From Amycolatopsis sp. DSM 110486 (GTDB lineage: Bacteria; Actinomycetota; Actinomycetes; Mycobacteriales; Pseudonocardiaceae), in assembly GCF_019468465.1 (NCBI RefSeq), contig NZ_CP080519.1, positions 10,654,501 through 10,718,500 on the forward strand: a DNA stretch of 64,000 nt, given 5' to 3'. Within the stretch, counting starts at the first letter, position 1; every line of letters begins with the position of its first letter. Below, piece by piece: positions 29,691 to 38,212 of this stretch. The notes under the pieces were generated by a model. The model searched no databases. It had not been told where the DNA came from and saw nothing but the letters and a program-made list of their open reading frames with translations. The position numbers and the translations under genes are program-made.

Positions 29691-30620
29691 TCACCCGGGC
29701 TGACCACCGGCCCAGGCACCTCCCGGCGCGGGCGGCACCCCGGGCGGCAGCGGTCCCGGTCCGAGCCACCCGGGCGGCGGCTCCTGCCGGTGCCCGAACG
29801 CCCGGGTCACGGCCTGGCGCAGCTCGTGCACCAGGAGCATGTGGACCAACGCCGGCTGCGCGAACGCCGCCTCCCGCACCGCGAGCCCGACCCCGAGCAC
29901 CGCGTCCTCGGCGAGCCGCCGCGCCTCGGCGAGCCCGGTGCCGGTGACCGTCAGCGGGTTCCAGCTGCCCGCCGCGTCGTCCGCGGGCTGGTCCTCCACC
30001 GCGTCGAGCAGGTGCGCGACCCGCCCGAAGAGCCGCCCGGCCTCGGCGAGCGGCGCGACGTTGCCGGGCCGTCCCGCCAGCACGGCCGTCTGCGCGAACG
30101 CCGCCGACGCGGCCACCTCGGCCGGCTCGGTGACCAGCAGCAGCGAGTCCCCCGCGGTCACCTCGTGCTCCAGCGTGCCTTGCCGCGTCACCGCATCCAC
30201 CAGCACCGCCGTGTCGAAGCCGATGCGCGCGCCCTGTGCGGCCCACCGGGCCGCGAGCTTCTTCGCCGGTGTTCGCAGCGCCGCCCGGCCGAGCGCACCA
30301 TCGCCGTCGGCGACGTGGTCACCGACCTTGGCCGGCGCGAGCACCAGCGACACAGCCGCGGTGAGCTGCGCCCCGTCCCCTCGCGCGACGGACGCCGAAC
30401 GCATCCCGCGCAACGCGCACGGCCCCGGGTTCCGGCGCCGGCCCGCGGCCTGTGCCTCCACGAGAGCGGAGATCACCAGCGAGTCGTAGTTCGTCACGAC
30501 CCGCGCGAGGTGTCCGTGCTCGTCGCGCAACGCGAGGCACAGCCCGCACAGGTGCGCGAGCCAGTCGGCGTGCAGCCGCGCGGACAGCCGGTGCCGGCAC
30601 GGCCGGATGATCCCGAACAT
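29691..30620 (-). CDS. DUF5685 family protein
   Basis: A 309-residue alpha-helical protein. The start FGIIRPCRHRL, the segment WLAHLCGLCLALRDEHGHLARVVTNYDSL and GPCALRGMRSASVA identify the actinobacterial DUF5685 family; Cys8, His10, the CGLC pair and the later Cys could bind a metal. LAEAGRLFGRVAHLLDAVEDQ is the conserved helix near residue 190. The C-terminus is Pro/Gly-rich and stops at TGA 29691, but the frame then continues into a cysteine-rich tail. From memory, homologues can carry such a tail fused; I cannot check this. ATG 30620 follows GGGAGGG. Confidence 0.75.
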   Translation of the reverse strand: MFGIIRPCRHRLSARLHADWLAHLCGLCLALRDEHGHLARVVTNYDSLVISALVEAQAAGRRRNPGPCALRGMRSASVARGDGAQLTAAVSLVLAPAKVGDHVADGDGALGRAALRTPAKKLAARWAAQGARIGFDTAVLVDAVTRQGTLEHEVTAGDSLLLVTEPAEVAASAAFAQTAVLAGRPGNVAPLAEAGRLFGRVAHLLDAVEDQPADDAAGSWNPLTVTGTGLAEARRLAEDAVLGVGLAVREAAFAQPALVHMLLVHELRQAVTRAFGHRQEPPPGWLGPGPLPPGVPPAPGGAWAGGQPG

Positions 30621-30773
30621 GATCCCTCCCCAGGTCCGGGCCAACCTAACCGGCGAACAGGACATCCGGTGCGGAAGTGGCCGAGCCGTGACCACCCCGG
30701 CAACCGGGTGGATTTCGCGGACACCCGGCCGCACGGACCGCTCCGGACGCCCCGCGCCCGGCAGGATGGGCGG

Positions 30774-31292
30774 ATGACCGACGTGCACCCGCCGAAGGTG
30801 GAGAGCTTCGACCCGGCCGCCGGCGTCAACGTGGACCCCAAGGGCATCGAACGCGAGGTCGAGGAGTTCCGGACCGAGCCGTTCGGGCTGTACCTCGCGC
30901 GCCCGACGCCGGGGCGTGAGCAGTTCCGCTACCTCGAATCGTGGCTGCTGCCGGGCCTCGGCCTGCGCATCACCGACTTCTGGTTCAACCCCGGCCACGA
31001 ACGAGACCAGACCTTCTATCTCGATGTGGTGCGCGTGCGCCGCGAAGGCACCCGGTGGTTCTCCACGGACCTCTACCTCGACCTCGTGCTCAAGGACAAG
31101 GTCTCCGTGCGGGTGATCGACTCCGACGAGCTGCTCGCCGCCGTCTCGGCGGGCCTGCTGCCTCAGGCCGAAGGCGAGTACGCGCTCGAAACCGCCTACG
31201 CCACCGTGGAAGGGCTGGCCGCGCACGGCTACGACCTCGCGGCCTGGCTGTCCACAAAGGACATCACCGCCGCCTGGCGCCGGCACCCCTAG
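30774..31292 (+). CDS. DUF402 family protein
   Basis: A 172-residue protein with a DUF402-type domain: FGLYLARPTPGREQFRYLESWLLPGLGLRITDFWF, then the strand pair TFYLDVVRVRREGTRWFSTDLYLDLVL and DSDELLAAVSAGLL. Characterised DUF402 proteins are metal-dependent nucleoside-phosphate hydrolases or RNA-linked (FAU-1 type), but the activity of this one is unknown. ATG 30774 follows CAGGAT by six bases, possibly a leaderless start. It is transcribed away from the DUF5685 gene. Confidence 0.75.
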   Translation: MTDVHPPKVESFDPAAGVNVDPKGIEREVEEFRTEPFGLYLARPTPGREQFRYLESWLLPGLGLRITDFWFNPGHERDQTFYLDVVRVRREGTRWFSTDLYLDLVLKDKVSVRVIDSDELLAAVSAGLLPQAEGEYALETAYATVEGLAAHGYDLAAWLSTKDITAAWRRHP

Positions 31293-31302
31293 GGGACCCG
31301 GG

Positions 31303-31318
31303 TCCACCGATCGGTGGA
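31303..31318. promoter_or_regulatory. Palindromic operator candidate before the ABC-GT-TCS operon
   Basis: TCCACCGATCGGTGGA is a perfect 16-base palindrome. The right part GGTGGATGCC (31313-31322) recurs at 31334-31343, 21 bases downstream, i.e. two helical turns away on the same face. This is the sort of layout bound by a dimeric regulator, perhaps the response regulator encoded at the end of the operon (inference). Confidence 0.5.
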
Positions 31319-31432
31319 TGCCCGCCGCCTGGCGGTGGATGCCGGTTGTGGCCGTTCCGGCGATCCGCCGCACCCCTTCCCCACGGGACTCTTCTTCAGC
31401 ACAGACGAAGAGTTCGAGAGGGGACGGCGGAC

Positions 31433-32338
31433 ATGCCGGTGATCGAGGTCCAGCACCTCCACAAGACCTACGGGGACAAGGTGGCGGTGGACGACGTGTC
31501 GTTCACCGTCGAGCGGGGCGAGATCTTCGGGATCCTCGGCCCGAACGGCGCGGGCAAGACCACCACGGTCGAATGCCTGGAAGGCCTGCGCACGCCCGCC
31601 GGCGGCACGCTGTCGGTGCTCGGGCTCGACCCGCGGCGCGACCGGCACGAGCTGCGCCAGCGCCTGGGCGTGCAGCTTCAGGAGAGCCGGCTGCCCGACC
31701 GGTTGCGGGTGGACGAGGCGCTGGAGCTTTACTCGTCCTTCTACCGCAAGCCGGCGGACACCGAGCGGCTGCTCGGCCTGCTCGGGCTCACGCACCAGCG
31801 CGACACCGCCTACAAGAAGCTTTCGGGCGGGCAGCAGCAGCGCCTGTCGATCGCGCTCGCGCTCGTCGGCAGCCCCGAGATCGCGGTGCTCGACGAGCTC
31901 ACCACGGGCCTCGACCCGCAGGCCCGCCGCGACACGTGGGACCTGGTCGAGGCGGTGCGCGACGAGGGCGTGACCGTCGTGCTCGTCACCCACTTCATGG
32001 AGGAGGCCGAGCGCCTCTGCGACCGCATCGCCGTGATCGACTCGGGCCGCGTCGTCGCCATCGACACGCCCGCCGGGCTGGTCCGCCAGGTCGGCGACGA
32101 GCAGCGCATCCGGTTCCGCCCGTCGGCGCCGGTCGACCTCGCACAGCTCGAAGCGCTGCCCGACGTGCTCGAGGTCGAACGCCACGGCTCGCAGCTCGTG
32201 GTCACGGGGCGCGCCACCGCGCTGCAGACCGTGACGTCGTTCCTCGCCCGCAACCAGGTGCTCGCGGGCGACCTGCGCGTGGACCAGGCGAACCTCGACG
32301 ACGCCTTCGTCGCGCTGACCGGCCGGAAACTGGACTGA
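31433..32338 (+). CDS. ABC transporter ATP-binding protein (DrrA-like)
   Basis: A 301-residue ABC ATPase. Walker A GPNGAGKTTT (residues about 37-46), Q-loop VQLQESRLPDRL, signature LSGGQQQRLSIAL, Walker B IAVLDELTTGLDP (Glu replaced to ELT rather than EPT) and the H-loop THFMEE are all present, followed by an about 75-residue C-terminal regulatory region. It drives the permease encoded 14 bases downstream, in an exporter of the drug or lipid type. Start ATG 31433; ribosome site is AGAGGGG. It opens the operon that ends in a two-component system. Confidence 0.92.
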   Translation: MPVIEVQHLHKTYGDKVAVDDVSFTVERGEIFGILGPNGAGKTTTVECLEGLRTPAGGTLSVLGLDPRRDRHELRQRLGVQLQESRLPDRLRVDEALELYSSFYRKPADTERLLGLLGLTHQRDTAYKKLSGGQQQRLSIALALVGSPEIAVLDELTTGLDPQARRDTWDLVEAVRDEGVTVVLVTHFMEEAERLCDRIAVIDSGRVVAIDTPAGLVRQVGDEQRIRFRPSAPVDLAQLEALPDVLEVERHGSQLVVTGRATALQTVTSFLARNQVLAGDLRVDQANLDDAFVALTGRKLD

Positions 32339-32352
32339 GGGGAAGAGGAGAA

Positions 32353-33090
32353 ATGCTCACGAAGATGACCGCCGTCGAGGCGAAGCTGTTCCTGCGCGAC
32401 CCGGGGGCACCCGTCACCGTGGTCGGCATCCCGCTGGCGCTGCTGCTCGTGTTCGGCCTGATGCCGGGTTCGAGCAAGCCCAGCGCCGAGTTCGGCGGCC
32501 ACGCGCCTCTGCCGACCCTGATCGCGCCGATGGCCGTGGCGATCCTCATCGCGATGCTCGCGGTGATGATGTTCCCGGCCGCCGTGGCCACCTACCGCGA
32601 GAAGGGCGTGCTCAAGCGCCTTTCGGCCAGCCCCGTGCCACCCGGACGGCTGCTCGCCGCACAGCTGCTCGTGAACCTCGCCGCCGCCGCGGTCGCGATC
32701 CTGCTCGTCCTGGGGGTGGGCAGGATCGCGCTCGGCATGGCGCTGCCGGAGAACCTCGGCGGGTTCCTGCTCGTGATGGTGCTCGGCGCACTGGCGCTGT
32801 TCTCCGTCGGCACGCTGATCGCGGCGCTCGCGCCCACCAACCGCGCGGCCAGCGGCATCGGCGCCGCGGCGTTCTTCCCGATGCTCGCGCTCGGCGGCGT
32901 CTGGGTGCCGAAGGAGCAGCTCCCGCCGGTGCTGCAGCACGTGGCCGACGTCCTGCCGCTGGGCGCGACCATCAACGGCCTGCGCGAAGCGGCCGCCGGG
33001 AACTCGCCCGAGCTGCTGCAGCTCGGTTCGCTCGTCGCCTTCGCCGTGGTCTGCTCGGCGATCGCGGCCCGCACCTTCCGGTGGGAGTGA
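32353..33090 (+). CDS. ABC-2 type permease
   Basis: A 245-residue membrane protein with six helices. The motif FPAAVATYREKGVLKRLSASPVPPGRLLAAQL is the ABC-2 coupling segment, and FFPMLALGGVWVPKEQLPPVLQHVADVLPLGATINGLREA is typical of drug/antibiotic exporters. GGAAGAGGAG precedes ATG 32353. It forms the exporter with the ATPase upstream; the next gene begins two bases after its stop. Confidence 0.9.
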   Translation: MLTKMTAVEAKLFLRDPGAPVTVVGIPLALLLVFGLMPGSSKPSAEFGGHAPLPTLIAPMAVAILIAMLAVMMFPAAVATYREKGVLKRLSASPVPPGRLLAAQLLVNLAAAAVAILLVLGVGRIALGMALPENLGGFLLVMVLGALALFSVGTLIAALAPTNRAASGIGAAAFFPMLALGGVWVPKEQLPPVLQHVADVLPLGATINGLREAAAGNSPELLQLGSLVAFAVVCSAIAARTFRWE

Positions 33091-33092
33091 GC

Positions 33093-34604
33093 ATGTCCGT
33101 GACGACGCTGCCGGCCGCCCGGCGCGTGGCCGCCCCGTTCGCCCGTGTCCCGGTGTTCGTGCTTGCCGGCCTGCTCGGCGCGGCGCTGCTGCTCACCGCC
33201 GGCCGCTACGGCTACATGGGCGACGAGCTCTACTCCCTCGCCGCCGGCAGGCACCTGGCCTGGGGCTACGTGGACCAGCCGCCGATGCTGCCCCTGCTGG
33301 CGCGGGCCATGGACACGATCGCGTCCGGCTCGGTCTTCGTGCTGCGGCTCCCGGCGATGCTCGCGATGGTCGCGTCGGTGGTGTTCGCCGCCCTGATCGC
33401 CCGCGAGCTCGGCGGTCGCGCGAAGGCCCAGACCCTGACCGCGGCCACGTGTGCGGTCAGCACGCAGTTCATCGCGTCGGGCCACTACCTGGCCACCTCG
33501 ACGCTGGACCCGTTCCTGTGGACCGTGGTGATCTGGCTGCTGGTCCGCTGGATCCGCACCCGCAGCGACAACCTGCTGCTCTGGGCCGGGGTGGTCACGG
33601 CCGTGGCGCTGTACGTGAAGTTCCTGATCGGCGGCTTCTGGGCCGTCGCGATCATCGCGCTGCTGGTCTTCGGGCCTCGGGAGCTGCTGCGCCGCCCGAA
33701 GCTGTGGATCGGCGCGGCCATCGCGGTGGCCGCGCTCGTCCCGACGTTGATCTGGCAGGCGACGCACGGCTGGCCGCAGCTCGGCATGGGCGAGGCGATC
33801 TCGGCCGAGGTGGACCAGACGTGGGGCGGGCGCCTGCTGTGGCTGCCTTCGGCGCTGCTCACCGCCGGGTTCCCGATCGGGATCGTGCTCCTCTGCTACG
33901 GCCTGTGGCGCCTGCTGCGCTCGCAGCAGCTGATGCCGTACCGCTTCCTGGCGTGGACCACGCTCGGCCTGGCCCTGGTGTTCGTGGTGGTCAACGGCCG
34001 GTCGTACTACATCGCCGGCATGTTCGCGCCGTGCTGGGCGGCGGCCGCCGTCGAGCTGGAGACGGGCCGGGCCTCGCGCTGGTGGCGCTGGCTCGCGACC
34101 TGGCCGGTGTACGTCGTCGCGGTGCTACTGGCCCTGCCGATCTCGCTGCCGGTGTGGCCGAAGCCGTGGCTCGCCGCGAACCCCGCGCTGCCGTCGCCGA
34201 CGTTCGCGTTCGCCGAGATCGGCTGGCCGCAGGCCGCGCGCTCAGTGGCGGACCAGTTCGCGAAGCTGCCCGACCCGGCGCACACGGCCCTGGTCGGCGA
34301 GTCCTACTGGTCAGCGAGCGCGCTCGAGGAGTACGGCCGCCCGCTGGGCCTGCCCGAGCCCGCGAGCCCGAACCGCGGCTACGCGACGCTGGTCGTGCCG
34401 CCGGACTTCGACACCAGCGTGCTCTACGTCGGCGCCGACCCGCGGCCGCTGCTCGGCCACTTCACCGACCTGCGCCAGATCGGAAAGGTCGACACCGGCA
34501 CGGCCCTGCCGAGCGTCGCCGACGACACGCCGCTGTGGCTCGCCACCGGGCGCCGGCAGCCGTGGCAGCAGATCTGGCCGCACTTGGTGAACACGCACAG
34601 CTGA
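33093..34604 (+). CDS. Membrane glycosyltransferase, GT39/ArnT-like, copy 1 of tandem pair
   Basis: A 503-residue polytopic protein with about eleven helices. GDELYSLAAGRHLAWGYVDQPPM in the first extracytoplasmic loop carries the acidic pair and DQPP motif of GT-C transferases using polyprenyl-phosphate sugars. It is clearly related to the next-but-one gene product (shared GHYLATST-DP, RELGG and FGPRELLRRPKLW segments). It follows the permease with two bases between stop and ATG, so it belongs to the ABC operon, which is unusual. It may decorate cell-wall or lipid material (inference). Confidence 0.82.
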   Translation: MSVTTLPAARRVAAPFARVPVFVLAGLLGAALLLTAGRYGYMGDELYSLAAGRHLAWGYVDQPPMLPLLARAMDTIASGSVFVLRLPAMLAMVASVVFAALIARELGGRAKAQTLTAATCAVSTQFIASGHYLATSTLDPFLWTVVIWLLVRWIRTRSDNLLLWAGVVTAVALYVKFLIGGFWAVAIIALLVFGPRELLRRPKLWIGAAIAVAALVPTLIWQATHGWPQLGMGEAISAEVDQTWGGRLLWLPSALLTAGFPIGIVLLCYGLWRLLRSQQLMPYRFLAWTTLGLALVFVVVNGRSYYIAGMFAPCWAAAAVELETGRASRWWRWLATWPVYVVAVLLALPISLPVWPKPWLAANPALPSPTFAFAEIGWPQAARSVADQFAKLPDPAHTALVGESYWSASALEEYGRPLGLPEPASPNRGYATLVVPPDFDTSVLYVGADPRPLLGHFTDLRQIGKVDTGTALPSVADDTPLWLATGRRQPWQQIWPHLVNTHS

Positions 34605-34613
34605 CCCCGGTGT

Positions 34614-34647
34614 GCCCGGCGCCACACACCAGCCGGTGGCGCCGGGC
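34614..34647 (+). terminator. Hairpin between the tandem GT39 genes
   Basis: GCCCGGCGCCAC at 34614-34625 and GTGGCGCCGGGC at 34636-34647 form a twelve-pair stem. It is followed by TAGGGT at 34657-34662 and a GCAGGGAGC ribosome site before ATG 34699. The hairpin may partly end the ABC transcript and the box may start a second one covering the second GT39 gene and the two-component genes. Confidence 0.5.
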
Positions 34648-34698
34648 CACGGCCCGTAGGGTGCCGCGCAGCGGGCCCGGACAGCAGCAGGGAGCACG

Positions 34699-36225
34699 AT
34701 GGACGCCGTGACCACGGCAGGCACACCGACCAGGCACGACACGGCCGTCACCGAGTTCGCCCGGCGTCCGGTCGCGCTGCTCGCGGCCGGGACCGCGGCG
34801 ATCCTGCTGGCCACGGCCGGCCGGTACGGCTACTTCGGCGACGAGCTGTACTTCCTCGCCGCCGGCAAGCACCTGTCATTCGGGTACGCCGATCAGCCCC
34901 CGGTGCTGCCGCTGCTCGCCGCGCTGATGGACGCGATCGCGCCGGGCTCGCTGGTGGTGTTCCGGCTGCCGGCGATCCTCGCTACCGCCGCCGGGGTCGT
35001 GGTGACCGCGCTGATCGCGCGTGAGCTCGGCGGCGGCCGGAAGGCTCAGACGCGAGCAGCCGCCGCGTACGCGATGTGCGGCCAGTTCGTGGGCAGCGGC
35101 CACTACCTCGCCACGTCGACGGTCGACCCGCTGCTGTGGACGCTGGTTCTCTGGCTTCTCGTCCGCTGGCTGCGCACCCGCGACGACAATCTCCTGCTGT
35201 GGCTGGGCCTGGTCACCGCCGTGGCACTCAACGTGAAGTTCCTGATCGGCGCGTTCTGGGCCATCACCGCCGTGACGGCGCTCGTCTTCGGCCCGCGCGA
35301 GCTGCTGCGCCGCCCGAAGCTCTGGGCCGGCGCGGGGATCGCCGCGCTCGCGTGCGTGCCGACTCTGCTGTGGCAGTCGCTCAACGGCTGGCCCCAGCTG
35401 GGCATGGGCGACGCGGTTTCGCACGAGGTCGCCGAAGCAGGCGGGCGCGCGGAGTTCCTGCCGGGTCTGCTCGCCGGCGCCGGACTCGTGATCGGCGCGC
35501 TCGGCGTCTGCTACGGCCTCGGTGTGCTGCTCGCCGCGCGAAGCCTGCGGCCGTACCGGTTCCTCGGCTGGACGGCGATCGGCGTGGTCGCGGTGTTCCT
35601 CGTCGCAGGCGGCCGCTTCTACTACGCCGCCGGCATGTTCCCGATCCTGTGGGCCGCCGCGGCCGTGCACCTGCAGGACCGCCGGCCCGCCCTGTGGTGG
35701 CGGTGGGTGCCGACGTGGCCGGTCTTTGTGCTGTCAGCGCTCTACAGCCTCCCGTACGCGTTGCCGGTGTGGCCGGCGCAGTGGCTCGTGGAGCACCCCG
35801 ACGCGCCGCATCCCGCGTACGCGACCGAAGAGGTCGGCTGGCCGGACCTCGCGACCTCCGTCGCGGACGTGTACCGGCTGCTGCCACCCGAGCAGCGCTC
35901 GCACACCGCGCTCGTGACCGCGGGCTACTGGCAGGCGGGCGCGCTCGACCGTTACGGCCCGGAGGCCGGTCTCCCGGAGGCCTACAGCGGCAGCCGCGGC
36001 TTCTGGTACTTCGGAAGACCGGCCGACGACGCCGACACTGTGCTGTTCGTGGGCGCCGACCCCGCGAAGCTCGCGCCGCACTTCCGCGACGCCCGCGTCG
36101 TCGGCTCGGTGCGGAACCGCCTGGGCGTGCCCAACGCCAGCGAGCACCTCCCGATCTGGCTGCTCACCGGTCGCACGGAAAGCTGGCCGGTGGTCTGGCC
36201 CCAGGTGAAAGATCTGAAGGCATGA
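34699..36225 (+). CDS. Membrane glycosyltransferase, GT39/ArnT-like, copy 2 of tandem pair
   Basis: A 508-residue polytopic protein, paralogous to the gene upstream. GDELYFLAAGKHLSFGYADQPPVLPLLAALMDAI has the GT-C acidic pair and DQPP motif; GSGHYLATSTVDPLLWTLVLW and FGPRELLRRPKLW are shared with copy 1. The soluble C-terminal domain (about residues 395-508) is of the kind that binds the acceptor. Its stop overlaps the start of the histidine kinase gene (ATGA), so the two are translationally coupled. Confidence 0.82.
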   Translation: MDAVTTAGTPTRHDTAVTEFARRPVALLAAGTAAILLATAGRYGYFGDELYFLAAGKHLSFGYADQPPVLPLLAALMDAIAPGSLVVFRLPAILATAAGVVVTALIARELGGGRKAQTRAAAAYAMCGQFVGSGHYLATSTVDPLLWTLVLWLLVRWLRTRDDNLLLWLGLVTAVALNVKFLIGAFWAITAVTALVFGPRELLRRPKLWAGAGIAALACVPTLLWQSLNGWPQLGMGDAVSHEVAEAGGRAEFLPGLLAGAGLVIGALGVCYGLGVLLAARSLRPYRFLGWTAIGVVAVFLVAGGRFYYAAGMFPILWAAAAVHLQDRRPALWWRWVPTWPVFVLSALYSLPYALPVWPAQWLVEHPDAPHPAYATEEVGWPDLATSVADVYRLLPPEQRSHTALVTAGYWQAGALDRYGPEAGLPEAYSGSRGFWYFGRPADDADTVLFVGADPAKLAPHFRDARVVGSVRNRLGVPNASEHLPIWLLTGRTESWPVVWPQVKDLKA

Positions 36226-37568
36226 GTTCGGAAGACGCGCGGGACGTGAAGCTCGATTGGCGGGGCTCACTCCTGGCGCCCCTGTCACCGCGTGAAGGGG
36301 ATCCTCCGCTGCGGTGGCACTCGTGGTTCAACCGCGCCGAGACGACCGCCCCGTTCGTGCTGCTGGCGATCCCCACCGTGCTGAGCCTGCTGCGGCTCGA
36401 CCAGACGGGCGCCCACCGGCTCACCACGCTCGCGATCGCCGCCGGCGCCGCGGTGTGGCTCCTGCTGACCCACAAGCTGCCCAGCGACCGGGTGCGCGAG
36501 AACGCCGCCTTCGCGGCGCTGAGCTTCGTCGGCGTCGTCAGTTTCGGCTCGGTACTCGAAGCGCGCGAGACGTACTTCTTGATCTTCATGGTGCACGGCT
36601 TCTTCGCGGCCATGCGGTTGCGGCCGCTGGTGATGTCGATCCTCGGCGTGGCCGTCACGTCGCTGCTCATCAACACCGTCGCCAACGGCGGCCCGATCGA
36701 GGCGCTGGCCACGGCCCCGGCGATCTGGGTGACGCTGGTGATCGTGCAGACGGCCGCGATCGGCGGAGGCGGCGCAGTGTTCGCGGCCGTCGGCAGGCAG
36801 AGCGCCGAACGCAAACGGGCGCTCGACAAGCTCGCCGCCGCCGAGGCCGAAAACCGGGGCCTGCAACGGCAACTGCTCACCCAGGCGCGCGAAGCCGGCG
36901 TGCTCGACGAGCGGCAGCGGCTGAGCCAGGAGATCCACGACACGCTTGCCCAGGGCTTCACCGGGATCATCACGCAGCTCGAAGCCGCCGCCCAGGCCCG
37001 GGAAAACCCCGCCGAGTGGCAGCGGCACCTCGACACCGCGAAGGCGCTCGCGCGCGAGAACCTGACGGCGGCGCGGCGGTCCGTGCACGCGTTGCGGCCG
37101 GAGCCGCTGGAGTCGGCGACGCTGCCCGACGCGCTCGCCGAGGTGGCGCGGCTGTGGAGCGAGCGCACCACCGTGCCCGCCGCGTTCTCGACCACGGGCA
37201 CGGCCGAGGCGCTGCACCCCGAGATCGAGGCGACGCTGCTGCGGATCACGCAGGAAGCACTGTCCAATGTGGCCAGACACGCCCGGGCCGGCCGCGTGGG
37301 GCTCACGTTGTCGTACATGGGCGACGAGGTCACGCTCGACGTTGTCGACGACGGCGTCGGCTTCGATCCCGAAAACCCGCCCCCGAGCGAAGGCGGCTTC
37401 GGGCTGCCCGGCATGCGAAGCCGCGTGCAACGGCTCGCGGGCACGCTGCACGTGGAGTCGGAACCCGCTGGCGGCACGGCGATCTCGGTGAACCTGCCCG
37501 CCGTGCCGGCTGCCACACTGGGCGGGCTGAAGGACGGCGGGATCGACCACGAGGGGGCGTCAGCATGA
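36222..37568 (+). CDS. Sensor histidine kinase, NarL/DesK-type
   Basis: A 448-residue membrane kinase. Five or six helices span residues about 45-195 with almost no extracytoplasmic domain, so it senses within the membrane. A coiled-coil (about 198-225) leads into the HisKA_3 phospho-acceptor ERQRLSQEIHDTLAQGF with His239, and the ATPase domain has VDDGVGFDPENPP and GFGLPGMRSRV. ATG 36222 overlaps the GT39 stop by four bases, and its own stop overlaps the regulator start, giving tight coupling. Stimulus is probably membrane or cell-wall state (inference). Confidence 0.92.
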   Translation: MSSEDARDVKLDWRGSLLAPLSPREGDPPLRWHSWFNRAETTAPFVLLAIPTVLSLLRLDQTGAHRLTTLAIAAGAAVWLLLTHKLPSDRVRENAAFAALSFVGVVSFGSVLEARETYFLIFMVHGFFAAMRLRPLVMSILGVAVTSLLINTVANGGPIEALATAPAIWVTLVIVQTAAIGGGGAVFAAVGRQSAERKRALDKLAAAEAENRGLQRQLLTQAREAGVLDERQRLSQEIHDTLAQGFTGIITQLEAAAQARENPAEWQRHLDTAKALARENLTAARRSVHALRPEPLESATLPDALAEVARLWSERTTVPAAFSTTGTAEALHPEIEATLLRITQEALSNVARHARAGRVGLTLSYMGDEVTLDVVDDGVGFDPENPPPSEGGFGLPGMRSRVQRLAGTLHVESEPAGGTAISVNLPAVPAATLGGLKDGGIDHEGASA

Positions 37569-38191
37569 CCGTCACGCTGCTCATCGCCGACGACCACCCG
37601 ATCGTCCGCGACGGCCTGCGCGGCATCTTCACCGGCGAGCACGGGTTCGAGGTACTCGGCGAAGCCGCGAACGGCGCCGAGGCCGTGACCCTCGCGGTGT
37701 CGCTCAAGCCCGACGTGGTGCTGATGGACCTGCGCATGCCGGGCACCGACGGCGTCTCCGCCATCACCGAACTCGCCCGCCTCGGCAACCCGGCGCGCGT
37801 GCTGGTGCTGACCACGTACGACACCGACTCCGACGTCCTGCCCGCCATCGAGGCCGGCGCCACGGGCTACCTGCTCAAGGACGCACCGCGCGAGGAGCTG
37901 TTCCGCGCCGTGCGCGCGGCGGCCCGCGGCGAGGCCGTGCTCTCCCCCGCCGTCGCGAGCCGGCTCATGGGCCAGATGCGCGCGCCGGCGAAGGAGCCGT
38001 TGTCGCAGCGCGAGATCGAGGTGCTCACGCTCGTCGCGCGCGGCTCCACGAACAAGGACGCGGCGAAGAAGCTCTTCATCAGCGAGGCGACGGTGAAGAC
38101 GCACCTGATCCACGCGTACGCGAAGCTCGGCGTGAAAGACCGGGCCGCCGCGGTGGCGGTGGCGTTCGAACGAGGCCTGCTCGGCGGCTGA
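37565..38191 (+). CDS. Response regulator, NarL/FixJ (LuxR) family
   Basis: A 208-residue regulator. The receiver domain holds acidic DD at 9-10, phospho-acceptor Asp55 in VVLMDLRMPGTDG, Thr in VLVLTTYDTD and Lys in YLLKDAP. The C-terminal LuxR-type helix-turn-helix is LSQREIEVLTLVARGSTNKD followed by TVKTHLIHAYAKLG. It is the partner of the kinase upstream (four-base overlap). It probably controls the operon it ends, and the palindrome at 31303 is a candidate site. Confidence 0.93.
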   Translation: MTVTLLIADDHPIVRDGLRGIFTGEHGFEVLGEAANGAEAVTLAVSLKPDVVLMDLRMPGTDGVSAITELARLGNPARVLVLTTYDTDSDVLPAIEAGATGYLLKDAPREELFRAVRAAARGEAVLSPAVASRLMGQMRAPAKEPLSQREIEVLTLVARGSTNKDAAKKLFISEATVKTHLIHAYAKLGVKDRAAAVAVAFERGLLGG

Positions 38192-38212
38192 TTCCTGTGG
38201 TTGGCTGAGCGC

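Noticed and set aside
29680..29700. Selenocysteine recoding of the TGA in the DUF5685 gene
   Set aside because: Only a five-pair stem (TGAGG/CCTCA) that includes the stop itself, no apical SECIS-like loop at the usual distance, and no selenocysteine genes in the window. Kept only as a remote option.
31388..31413. ACTCTTC/GAAGAGT inverted repeat before the ABC ATPase start
   Set aside because: Seven pairs with a twelve-base loop is within what chance gives; the palindrome at 31303 is a much better operator candidate.
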